This document shows positions 16,796 through 24,077 of a DNA stretch of 26,286 nt, one piece after another. Under the pieces are notes generated by a model, which saw nothing but the letters and a program-made list of their open reading frames with translations, had not been told where the DNA came from and made no database searches. Made by a program: the position numbers and the translations under genes. This DNA comes from an uncultured Pedobacter sp. Lineage in GTDB: Bacteria; Bacteroidota; Bacteroidia; Sphingobacteriales; Sphingobacteriaceae. Within the stretch, counting starts at the first letter, position 1, and every line of letters starts with the position of its first letter. The stretch is from positions 1 through 26,286 of the forward strand of contig NZ_CAMLHF010000062.1 of NCBI RefSeq assembly GCF_946479715.1, in the 5' to 3' direction.

Positions 16796-18544
16796 ATGAA
16801 AAATATAAAAATATCAATAATTGCCCTTTGCATCCTTTTTACGGCATGTAAAAAGGACTTTCTTGACAGGCAACCTTTGGCTCAAATTTCACCTGATGCT
16901 TTTTTCAGAACAGAAAGCGACCTAAAACTTTATACCAATTCCTTTTATACTGTTATTCCTTCTGCCGAAGGCATCTACAACGAGGCTGTAGATAACGTTG
17001 TAAAGTCCGATCTTGGAGAGCTGATTACAGGAAACCGTACAGTACCTATTTCAGGAGGTGGCTGGACATGGACTGAGCTGAGAAAGATCAACTATTTTCT
17101 GGAAAACTACGACAACATTATGCCTGCAGAAGCTGGTAAAAAATACGCTGCTGTAGCAAGGTTTTTCAGGGCATATTTTTATTTCGACAAAGTTTCGAGG
17201 TTTGGTGACGTACCATGGTATTCAAAAACCATTGCATTTGAGGACGAAGAAGCCCTATCAAAAGCACGTACACCAAGAGCTCAGGTAATGGATTCAGTAC
17301 TTGCCGATCTGGATTTTGCTATAGCCAATGCTGATGAGGGTAAGAATGTAGAACGGGTAACTAAATGGACTGCATTAGCTCTAAAATCTAGAATATGTCT
17401 TTTTGAAGGTACATTCAGGAAATATCACCCAGAATTTAAACTAGCCGACGCAGAGCGTTTTCTACATGAATCAGTTTCAGCTTCAGATCAATTAATGACT
17501 AAAGGCCCGTATAGCATATACAAATCAACTCCCGAAAAATCTTATCTTGATCTTTTTGCCTCAAAAGCTGCAATAGATCAGGAAGTTATTCTAACCAGAC
17601 GTTTTAGTAACGGCTTACAGGTTTGGCATAACTTAAATTATTATACCATTACAGCATCATATGGCAGGCCAGGGTTAAACAAAAGTCTTGTAAACACCTA
17701 TCTAATGAAAGACGGCAGCAGATTTACCGATAAGCCCGAGTTTAATAAGATCCAGTTCTACGAAGAAGTACAAAACCGTGATCCGCGCTTAGCACAAACC
17801 ATCCGCACGCCCGGTTACACACGTATAGGAAATACCAAGATTTTAGTGCCCGAGTTTAATGCCTCAACTACCGGTTACCTGGTTATAAAATACGTAACCA
17901 GCGAAGCAAATGACTCATTCAATAAATCTGATAATGATATGCCTATTTTTAGAATGGCAGAGGTATTGTTAAATTTCGCTGAAGCCAAAGCTGAACTGGG
18001 AGAAGCAACACAACCCGATATTGACAGATCAATTAAGCTATTACGCGATAGAGTTGCAATGCCCAATTTAAATATTGTTGCTGCAAATGCTAACCCTGAT
18101 GCTTATCTTACTGCACAGTATCAAAATGTAAATGGAGGAAACAAAGGTTTGATTTTGGAAATCAGACGTGAGCGCAGAATTGAACTGGTAATGGAAAGCC
18201 TGCGTTGGAATGATCTGATGAGATGGAAAGAAGGCCACTTAAACGCAGAACCGTATAAAGGCATGTATTTCCCAGGACTTGGCAAATATGACCTGGATAA
18301 AAACGGGACAACAGACGTGGAAATTTATACTGGCGACAAGCCCACTGGACCCGGAATACAGTTCTTGAAACTAGGAAGTGAGATCATCCTTGAAAACAAC
18401 ACTAGTGGCGGTAACGTATTGGTTAATCCGGGAACGCCCAAAACTTTCCGTGAAGACAGAGACTATCTATTTCCAATTCCAATACAGGAGCTTCAGTTGA
18501 ATGAGAATCTGGTACAAAACCCTAATTGGGAAGGCAGAAATTAA
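16796..18544 (+). CDS. SusD/RagB-type surface glycan-binding lipoprotein (pair 2)
   Basis: The protein has 582 residues. The lipoprotein signal ends in LFTAC with the lipidated Cys at 18, then KKDFLDRQPL, the typical SusD opening. Family segments follow: ISPDAFFRTESDLKLYTNSF, AVARFFRAYFYFDKVSRFGD with VPWYSK, KWTALALKSRICLFEGTFRK, the helix MAEVLLNFAEAKAELGE, ILEIRRERRIELVMESLRWN with DLMRWK, and the ending LFPIPIQELQLNENLVQNPN. At about 80 residues longer than the SusD of pair 1 and with a different binding region, it probably takes a different ligand. It lies 17 bases after its susC and 17 bases before the hydrolase gene, so the three probably form one transcript. Confidence 0.96.
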   Translation: MKNIKISIIALCILFTACKKDFLDRQPLAQISPDAFFRTESDLKLYTNSFYTVIPSAEGIYNEAVDNVVKSDLGELITGNRTVPISGGGWTWTELRKINYFLENYDNIMPAEAGKKYAAVARFFRAYFYFDKVSRFGDVPWYSKTIAFEDEEALSKARTPRAQVMDSVLADLDFAIANADEGKNVERVTKWTALALKSRICLFEGTFRKYHPEFKLADAERFLHESVSASDQLMTKGPYSIYKSTPEKSYLDLFASKAAIDQEVILTRRFSNGLQVWHNLNYYTITASYGRPGLNKSLVNTYLMKDGSRFTDKPEFNKIQFYEEVQNRDPRLAQTIRTPGYTRIGNTKILVPEFNASTTGYLVIKYVTSEANDSFNKSDNDMPIFRMAEVLLNFAEAKAELGEATQPDIDRSIKLLRDRVAMPNLNIVAANANPDAYLTAQYQNVNGGNKGLILEIRRERRIELVMESLRWNDLMRWKEGHLNAEPYKGMYFPGLGKYDLDKNGTTDVEIYTGDKPTGPGIQFLKLGSEIILENNTSGGNVLVNPGTPKTFREDRDYLFPIPIQELQLNENLVQNPNWEGRN

Positions 18545-18561
18545 TTTATAATAACACATAT

Positions 18562-19356
18562 ATGAAAACATATCTTAAACATCTGGCGGTAATTTTAGTC
18601 TTAAGTACCTGTAGTTTGCTTGCTATGGCAAATAGCACAAATACAGACTCTTTAAAAGTAATGACTTATAACATTCATCATGCAAACCCTCCTGCTCAAG
18701 AAGGCGTAATTGATCTTCAGGCAATAGCCGATGTCATCAAAAGTCAGTCGCCAGATCTTGTAGCTTTGCAGGAATTGGATGTATTAACTCCGCGAAGCGG
18801 TAATGTTGATCAGGTAAAAAAACTAGCAGAATTAACAGGAATGTATAGTTTCTTTTCAAAAGGAATAGATTACGACGGAGGTGAATACGGTGTTGCCATA
18901 CTATCCAAATATAAAATCAATAAGTCTGAGCGTTTCCCACTTCCGTTTAAAGAAGGACTAAAAGCAGAACAACGCTCATTGGCAATAATAAACGTTACAC
19001 TGCCAAATGGAAGCAAACTGGACTTTGCCTGCACCCACCTGGATCTGAAAGACGAGCATCGCTTATTGCAAGTTGCTGAGATCAACAAGGTGCTGGGGAA
19101 TAGGAAAACAGAGGTAATTCTAGCCGGAGATCTTAACCTTACCGCTACTACTCCTGCCATGGCTATTTTGGAGAAACATTTTACCCGCAGCTGCGAACAG
19201 AACTGCGCTCCTACCATCCCGGATGTAAATCCTGATAAAGAAATTGATTTTATCCTCTTAAAAAAAGGAAGCAAACTTAAGGTTACCTCTCATCAGGTTA
19301 TAAATGATATTCATGCTTCAGATCACCTTCCTCTGGTGGTTACTTACTCCAAATAA
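18562..19356 (+). CDS. Secreted endonuclease/exonuclease/phosphatase-fold metal-dependent hydrolase
   Basis: The protein has 264 residues from the ATG at 18562. An in-frame ATG at 18526 lies inside susD and would bury the signal peptide (MKTYLKHLAVILVLSTCSLL, then AMANS), so it was not chosen. The DNase I-like fold motifs are complete: MTYNIHH (34-40, Asn37), LQELD (69-73, Glu71 metal ligand), THLDL (158-162, His159), GDLNLT (189-194, Asp190 and Asn192), EIDFIL (227-232, Asp229) and SDHLPL (253-258, Asp254-His255). It should cleave a phosphoester outside the cytoplasm using Mg2+ or similar. Family members include nucleases, sphingomyelinases and inositol-phosphate phosphatases; the substrate is not determinable. 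Position as the last gene of the SusCD operon suggests that phosphate-containing substrate is processed. Confidence 0.93.
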   Translation: MKTYLKHLAVILVLSTCSLLAMANSTNTDSLKVMTYNIHHANPPAQEGVIDLQAIADVIKSQSPDLVALQELDVLTPRSGNVDQVKKLAELTGMYSFFSKGIDYDGGEYGVAILSKYKINKSERFPLPFKEGLKAEQRSLAIINVTLPNGSKLDFACTHLDLKDEHRLLQVAEINKVLGNRKTEVILAGDLNLTATTPAMAILEKHFTRSCEQNCAPTIPDVNPDKEIDFILLKKGSKLKVTSHQVINDIHASDHLPLVVTYSK

Positions 19357-19360
19357 GTTT

Positions 19361-19400
19361 AATTAAGCGCGTACCTGCAAGTGCAGATACGCGCTTAATT
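19361..19400 (+). terminator. Strong hairpin ending the SusCD-2 operon
   Basis: AATTAAGCGCGTA (19361-19373) and TACGCGCTTAATT (19388-19400) are exact 13-bp complements, and CTGC/GCAG inside extends the stem around an AAGT loop. It starts 4 bases after the hydrolase stop codon. The following ATCTCCTACTTCT lacks a pure U-tract. Confidence 0.75.
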
Positions 19401-19425
19401 ATCTCCTACTTCTATCTTCATAACG

Positions 19426-19433
19426 TATATTTG
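19426..19433 (+). promoter_or_regulatory. -7 promoter box of the SDR gene
   Basis: TATATTTG is a perfect TAnnTTTG match 20 bases upstream of the ATG at 19454 and just after the operon-ending hairpin. It supports an independent transcript for the oxidoreductase. No TTG stands at the ideal -33 distance. Confidence 0.55.
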
Positions 19434-19453
19434 TTTTAACTTAAATTTAGATT

Positions 19454-20248
19454 ATGGATTTAAAACTTCAGGGTAAAGTCGCTTTTATTAGTGGTTCTAC
19501 AGCAGGAATTGGATTTGCAATTGCACACAGCTTATTAAAAGAAGGCGTAAAAGTGATTATAAACGGTCGCGCTGAACGGGGTGTTGCGGATGGCATTGAA
19601 AAATTGAAGAGCCTTGTAAAAGGTGCAGACGTTTCTGGACTGGCTGCCGATTTCGGAAATGCGGAAGAAGTAAATACATTAATCAAAAGCCTTCCTGATA
19701 TTGATATACTCATTAACAACGCAGGTATTTTTGAACCAAAACCCTTTGAAGAAATACCGGATGAGGATTGGTTCAGGTTTTTTGAAGTAAACGTTATGAG
19801 TGGTATCAGGCTGTCCCGTCATCTATTTCCCAAAATGCTAAAGAAAAACTGGGGCCGGATAATATTTATTTCAAGCGAATCCGCAGTTTTTATTCCGGAT
19901 GAAATGATCCATTACGGGATGACCAAAACAGCGCAGTTAGCCATTAGCAGAGGACTGGCCGAGCTTAGCAAGAACACTGGAGTAACGGTAAACAGCATTC
20001 TTCCTGGCCCAACTAAATCTCAGGGTGTAGGTACTTTTATTGAAGATTTAGCAAAAGCAGGAAACATTTCGGTTGCCGAAGTAGAAGTCGATTTCTTTAA
20101 AAACATGCGTCCGACCTCTTTGCTGCAGAGGTTTCTTTCGGTTGATGAAATTGCCAATACCGTTACCTACTATGCAAGTCCATTAGCATCTGGTACAAAT
20201 GGAGCTGCAATTCGGGTTGAAGGTGGATTGGTAAGGTCGATCTTATAA
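19454..20248 (+). CDS. Short-chain dehydrogenase/reductase (SDR) oxidoreductase
   Basis: The 264-residue length is typical of classical SDRs. Motifs: the nucleotide-binding GSTAGIG (14-20), AADFG near 64-68 (Asp66) for adenine contact, NNAG (88-91), Asn113 in EVNVMSG, the catalytic Ser at 141 in FISSES, and YGMTK giving Tyr154 and Lys158. The basic residue after strand 2 (NGRAER) suggests a preference for NADP(H). It is cytoplasmic, with no signal peptide. It reduces or oxidises an alcohol or carbonyl, but the substrate cannot be read. It sits after the SusCD-2 operon with its own -7 box and converges on the esterase gene, only 18 bases apart, so a link to glycan use is possible but unproven. 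Confidence 0.93.
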   Translation: MDLKLQGKVAFISGSTAGIGFAIAHSLLKEGVKVIINGRAERGVADGIEKLKSLVKGADVSGLAADFGNAEEVNTLIKSLPDIDILINNAGIFEPKPFEEIPDEDWFRFFEVNVMSGIRLSRHLFPKMLKKNWGRIIFISSESAVFIPDEMIHYGMTKTAQLAISRGLAELSKNTGVTVNSILPGPTKSQGVGTFIEDLAKAGNISVAEVEVDFFKNMRPTSLLQRFLSVDEIANTVTYYASPLASGTNGAAIRVEGGLVRSIL

Positions 20249-20266
20249 AGAAAAAACTGTCAAATA

Positions 20267-21673
20267 TTACTTTATCTTACTGGTATCAAGTTCCCAATCA
20301 TCTGTTCTAAAAGGAGCTACAGGCAACCCAGCCTTACTAAAAAGGTTACCCAGCCCTGCATTACTAAATTGATAGCGAACAGCAACCGGTACTTTTACCT
20401 GCTTATTTGAAACAATGATTTTATTACCTTTTATTTTAACCGTTGCAGGATAAAACACTTTGTCAGCGCCAGCTACGAATATTTCTTTTGGTTTGTCGCC
20501 CTTAAGCATTAATCCTGTTTCTGTGTAATCAAAATCAATCTCTGCATTACTTCCACTCACATTTAAAGATTTAAAAATTGGGCTTTTATAAGCGCCTTTT
20601 TTTAAACCGTAGGTTTCGGCTAAAGCCAAATTAGCCAGGCGTAAACCTACATCCTTCTTATTGGTTGGATGGATGTTTAATGTATCGCTAACCAGATCAG
20701 AAACTACTACCATTCCTGTCTTTTCTGTAGCTAGGTTTTTTGTTTGTGCTTCCCTCAATAATGCACCTATATTATAACTATCATACTTGTAAGGGGCTAT
20801 TTGTACATAATAAAATGGGAAATTGTTATTCCAGGCCTTGCGCCAGGCACTTATCATGGTATTCATTAATTCAGTATAGCTCGATGCAGTTGTGGTGTTA
20901 CTTTCGCCCTGATACCAGATAGCACCTGCTATGTTATAGTTAATGAGCGGGGCAATCATTGCATTGTAAGCATAACCCGGAGCGATAGGCCACCATGGAG
21001 CAGGCGTTTTTTTTGCTGCCGCTTCTTTTAAAACCGCATTACCTTCTACCAAATTTTCAGGTGTCCAGACTTCGGCAGGTGTACCACCCCAATTACTGCT
21101 GATCAGTCCTATCGGAACATTCAAATCCTTGTTCAGCTCTTTCCCAAAATAGTAACCTACAGCACTGAATGCCTTTAAGGTGTTGCTATCGCAAGCCAAC
21201 CAGCTACCTTCAGTATTATCCTGAGGTGTTTTTGAAGTTACTTTAGGTATTTTGAATAGTTTGATATTTAGCTTACTAAGCTGAGAAAATTCTTCCTTAA
21301 TGCTGGTAAGTCCATTATTATGGCTCCATTCCATGTTAGATTGTCCGCTGCACACCCACACTTCTCCTATAAATATATTTTCGAGTGTAATTTTATTTTC
21401 ACCTTCAAGCACAACAGTATAAGGGCCACCTGCTTGTGGTGTTTGAATACTAATTTGCCAGCTTGCGTTTCCATCCGTTAGTGCTTCTATGGTTTTATTA
21501 TCCCATGAAGTAGTAATTTTTATCTTTTCACCAGGCGAACCCCAGCCCCAAAGCTTAGTGGTTGATTTCTGCTGTAATACCATATTGCTGCCTAATATAT
21601 TTGGCAAACGGATATTTGCATATAGGGAAAAGGTCAAAAAAGAAAGGATCAGGAATAGTAAGGTTTTTTTCAT
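20267..21673 (-). CDS. Secreted sialate O-acetylesterase-like esterase (SASA/SGNH family)
   Basis: The 468-residue protein has a signal peptide (MKKTLLFLILSFLTFSLYAN). An N-terminal beta domain (about 21-100, LPNILGSNMVLQQKSTTKLW) precedes the SGNH core. Motifs: VWVCSGQSNMEW, with Ser112 of GQSNM as nucleophile; NWGGTPAEVW (194-203), supplying the oxyanion Gly/Asn; IWYQGESN (252-259); and NIHPTNK (333-339), His335 with an acidic residue just upstream. This layout matches bacterial enzymes that remove O-acetyl groups from sialic acid or from plant polysaccharides such as xylan or pectin. It is convergent to the SDR gene. On the minus strand TAATTTTA (21710-21703) with a TTG 16 bases upstream is a possible promoter, one base off consensus. 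Family firm; substrate open. Confidence 0.93.
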   Translation of the reverse strand: MKKTLLFLILSFLTFSLYANIRLPNILGSNMVLQQKSTTKLWGWGSPGEKIKITTSWDNKTIEALTDGNASWQISIQTPQAGGPYTVVLEGENKITLENIFIGEVWVCSGQSNMEWSHNNGLTSIKEEFSQLSKLNIKLFKIPKVTSKTPQDNTEGSWLACDSNTLKAFSAVGYYFGKELNKDLNVPIGLISSNWGGTPAEVWTPENLVEGNAVLKEAAAKKTPAPWWPIAPGYAYNAMIAPLINYNIAGAIWYQGESNTTTASSYTELMNTMISAWRKAWNNNFPFYYVQIAPYKYDSYNIGALLREAQTKNLATEKTGMVVVSDLVSDTLNIHPTNKKDVGLRLANLALAETYGLKKGAYKSPIFKSLNVSGSNAEIDFDYTETGLMLKGDKPKEIFVAGADKVFYPATVKIKGNKIIVSNKQVKVPVAVRYQFSNAGLGNLFSKAGLPVAPFRTDDWELDTSKIK

Positions 21674-22395
21674 TTGGTTATATTTACAATGCCTTTAATA
21701 TATAAAATTATTTATAAAGTAAACTCCAAGGATCATTCAATTCAACCTGAGTATCTACAAAATCTTGATTTTTCTTCCAAAATTTTAATAACTATTACAT
21801 AAATTAATTATATAGAAATTATTGTTCTTTAAACAGGCCTTTAGTATATTTGATAAAACTAAAAGGATATGTAACAAGCTAATATTATAAATTTGCGAAA
21901 TCTTCAAAATATTTGAGGCATTTAGCACTTAAGAATCTTGAGCCAGAAACCTGAGAACTTCAACAGCAACAAGAGGATAAGTGAAGAGTGCTCACGCGAT
22001 AAGCGTGGGCTCTGCTTATTCGTTGCATGGTCTCTCAGGACCTCTGGCTCGGTAAGTGGGGCTCCGCGCTTTTTGCGTTTATCCCCTCCTATCAGATTCC
22101 ATATAATATCAGCCATGATCATTAGATATGGAAGTACTCATAACAATACTTTACGCCCTAATTCTTTGCCCACCGGACTGAGCAAAGTCGTCATAAATTG
22201 GGGGTTTATACAATGTTTACACAATGCACACGCAATCATAACACATTGTCTATGCAATTTTGAATTGTATAAGTCATGTATAATAATTGTCTAAACACTA
22301 ATTACTAACTCTTCCACTCAATCATAATAACACTAAAAAACGAATCAAATTATCGTAATGGCCGCGCTTTGCCCAAAAATTCATCCTTAAAAAAC
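21674..22395. other. 722-base gap with structured element and no convincing gene
   Basis: Short open frames occur on both strands, but their translations look like by-products of structured DNA rather than proteins. The first 220 bases are very AT-rich. A block of about 150 bases from 21938 is markedly richer in G and C and contains the nested helices listed separately. Further on, CTTTGC/GCAAAG (22164-22187) and CAATT/AATTG (22255-22267) form small hairpins, and CAATG/CATTG motifs cluster between 22211 and 22248. No tRNA, CRISPR or transposase was seen. Confidence 0.55.
21938..22052. repeat. Nested inverted-repeat element, candidate structured RNA or palindromic repeat
   Basis: Five helices nest without crossing. 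P1: TTGAGCCAG (21938-21946) with CTGGCTCGG (22044-22052), 7 Watson-Crick pairs plus two G-U. P2: CCTGAGA (21950-21956) with TCTCAGG (22033-22039), exact. P3: GCAAC (21966-21970) with GTTGC (22022-22026). P4: ATAAG (21977-21981) with CTTAT (22015-22019). P5: GCTCACGC (21990-21997) with GCGTGGGC (22003-22010), 7 pairs plus one wobble, around a GATAA loop. That is 34 pairs in 115 bases. It could be a non-coding RNA on either strand, a REP-like repeat or the relic of a mobile element. The class is not recognised. Confidence 0.6.
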
Positions 22396-22863
22396 ATGAA
22401 GAAATCAAAGAAAACACCCAAACCTACCTTTGTAATGGCTACAATATGTTTAAATTTTAGTTATGCCCAGCTCAAAGAAAAATCACCGGAGGAAAGCCAG
22501 TTACAGCTCTACCAATATGGTTTTTCAGGTTTTAAGTCGGGACGCAAGTCAAGTTTCAAAATCAAAAAGAGCGTAGACAATAGCGGCAGAACCATCATCG
22601 TTCGTAACTACACAATTGAGCAACTCTTTGCCCTGGCTTATGGAGCAGGAACACCATTTAGCAAAGAACAGATCATTATAGATGTAAGAGAACCTAAAAA
22701 GCTTCAGGAAATCAGATGTTACAAGCTATTTGTACCGCAACAGGAAATTGATAGTTTCTACGCCATTATGCAGCAAAATTTGAAAATGGAATTTCCTTTT
22801 TACAAAATAACAATTGAGCGTACTGATAATGAAAAGTTTATGATTATAACAGATGCAGAATAG
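22396..22863 (+). CDS. Short exported protein, DUF3738-like
   Basis: The protein has 155 residues from the ATG at 22396. An in-frame TTG at 22369 would add nine residues; the ATG gives a better signal peptide (MKKSKKTPKPTFVMATICLN, then FSYAQ). The body contains SFKIKKSVDNSGRTIIVRNY, TIEQLFALAYGAG and the end MEFPFYKITIERTDNEKFMI. This order (a beta strand, a 'LFxLAYG' helix, then a C-terminal beta segment) resembles DUF3738 regions that, in related bacteria, are usually attached to a TlpA-like thioredoxin domain. No thioredoxin domain or CxxC is present here, so this may be a stand-alone or truncated version. No promoter is recognised. Function unknown; the family call is tentative. Confidence 0.55.
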   Translation: MKKSKKTPKPTFVMATICLNFSYAQLKEKSPEESQLQLYQYGFSGFKSGRKSSFKIKKSVDNSGRTIIVRNYTIEQLFALAYGAGTPFSKEQIIIDVREPKKLQEIRCYKLFVPQQEIDSFYAIMQQNLKMEFPFYKITIERTDNEKFMIITDAE

Positions 22864-22974
22864 TATTGCTTTAGCAAGGGTTTGGTTATGCTTTGGTTCA
22901 GGTTTACTAAGTGCAAGTCTAGCATCTGGATAACACAGGAGTTAAACCTGTGGTTCGTATGTGTGTACACCAAC

Positions 22975-23018
22975 AATACACCTATGAAACACCTATATAA
23001 CACCTGTGAAACACCTGT
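22975..23018. repeat. Four tandem 11-bp repeats
   Basis: AATACACCTAT (22975-22985), GAAACACCTAT (22986-22996), ATAACACCTGT (22997-23007) and GAAACACCTGT (23008-23018) sit head to tail with a shared ACACCTRT core. A related TTAAACCTGTG lies upstream near 22942. The 11-base period is about one DNA turn, so the cores face the same side of the helix. Located between the DUF3738-like gene and the 3' end of the next gene. Confidence 0.8.
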
Positions 23019-23077
23019 TATTACTAAGCCTGGACCGAATCATTTATAGAGTCTGGTGCAAGAATGGAGCAATGGAT

Positions 23078-23851
23078 TTAGTAAGGCATAAGCCATTCCT
23101 GATTCTTTGTTGTAAGGCTGTATTTAAAGATACCTCCGCGCATACCAAAATAAGCAATATTCTTTTTTATTTTAATATTCTCAGATCGAGGATAAAGATA
23201 GATTTTCCAAAATCCTTTTTCAATTAATGTAGTTATGGTTGCGTCCCTGTTGATTTGGAGTAAGCTGTCGGATGTAAGGACTATAAAATCGTTTGCTTTG
23301 TAAAGCACAATTCCTGCAGGTGCTGAGGGAAGACGCAGGTATTCTTTTGCCGTCCATTTTCCATCAACTTTATTGAGTTCGATAATATTCCCATAGGAAG
23401 TTCCCATGTGTGCAAGCCCTTCAATTGCATACAACTTCCTTTCACGTTTTATAAACTGTATGACCATGTGATCAGATATTTTATAATTCTGCTTGCCGTC
23501 TTCAGAAAACCAATATAGGCTGCCACCCCACTCACCGGCATAAAATCCAATCAGGAAACCATCACTTACCTTAACTATATGCTGCTCACCATAAAATTTA
23601 TCGAATACAGATTTGCGGGGATTAACAGTAATTTTGAAGGGTATTGTATCGCCTCGATTTTTGATAATACTTGCATATATTTTATTTTTTTTGAGGGTTA
23701 CATACCAATCTTTTGAGTAGTTATACTTTAGGAGACTGTCTGTATTGCTTGGAATTGGATAGCTTTTCCACTCATTTACAAGCAAAGGTGCTTGCCGGGC
23801 AAAACTATTTACAGAAATGAGAGTAGCCAGAATAAAGAGAAAACGTTTCAT
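23078..23851 (-). CDS. Exported protein of unknown function, possible beta-propeller
   Basis: I do not recognise this family. The 257-residue protein has a signal peptide (MKRFLFILATLISVNSFARQ), so it is exported. The rest is a series of short beta-strand-like segments with recurring aromatic and Gly residues: DWYVTLKKNKIYASIIKN, GFLIGFYAGEWGGSLYWFSE, KLYAIEGLAHMGTSYGNIIE, GKWTAKEYLRL, DFIVLTSDSLLQINRD, GFWKIYLYPR and IAYFGMRGGIFKYS. Strand-turn repeats of this kind suggest a beta-propeller-like sensor or binding protein, by inference only. No lipobox, membrane helix or catalytic motif is visible. It stands alone on the minus strand; an 11-bp duplication lies about 35 bases upstream of its start. 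Confidence 0.7.
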   Translation of the reverse strand: MKRFLFILATLISVNSFARQAPLLVNEWKSYPIPSNTDSLLKYNYSKDWYVTLKKNKIYASIIKNRGDTIPFKITVNPRKSVFDKFYGEQHIVKVSDGFLIGFYAGEWGGSLYWFSEDGKQNYKISDHMVIQFIKRERKLYAIEGLAHMGTSYGNIIELNKVDGKWTAKEYLRLPSAPAGIVLYKANDFIVLTSDSLLQINRDATITTLIEKGFWKIYLYPRSENIKIKKNIAYFGMRGGIFKYSLTTKNQEWLMPY

Positions 23852-23883
23852 GGAATTAAGGTACCTTTATTTTTATGATATTT

Positions 23884-23905
23884 CTGTCTGGACACTGTCT
23901 GGACA
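23884..23905. repeat. Exact 11-bp tandem duplication
   Basis: CTGTCTGGACA occurs twice without a gap (23884-23894 and 23895-23905), 33-54 bases upstream of the minus-strand gene starting at 23851. It could be a paired binding site in that gene's promoter or a simple duplication. Confidence 0.75.
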
Positions 23906-24077
23906 AGGAGGTGGTTACATTTTGTAAGATGCGAAATAAACGATTGCAGTTTCGCAAAGGCTGATTTTCTGAAATTCAAATTCATTCTGAAGTTAAAAAT
24001 CAGTCCTTCCCATGTGGAAATTTGTATTAAAGACAATTGCCCACCTGGGATTTCCTGAAAGGTCGCATGGCAACAAG

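Noticed and set aside
21922..22294. Short open frames on both strands across the nested repeat block
   Set aside because: Their sequences follow the inverted repeats, have low-complexity ends and no recognisable domain or start signal; the repeat structure explains them better.
22975..23018. CRISPR array
   Set aside because: The repeats are 11 bp, contiguous, without spacers, and no cas genes are present.
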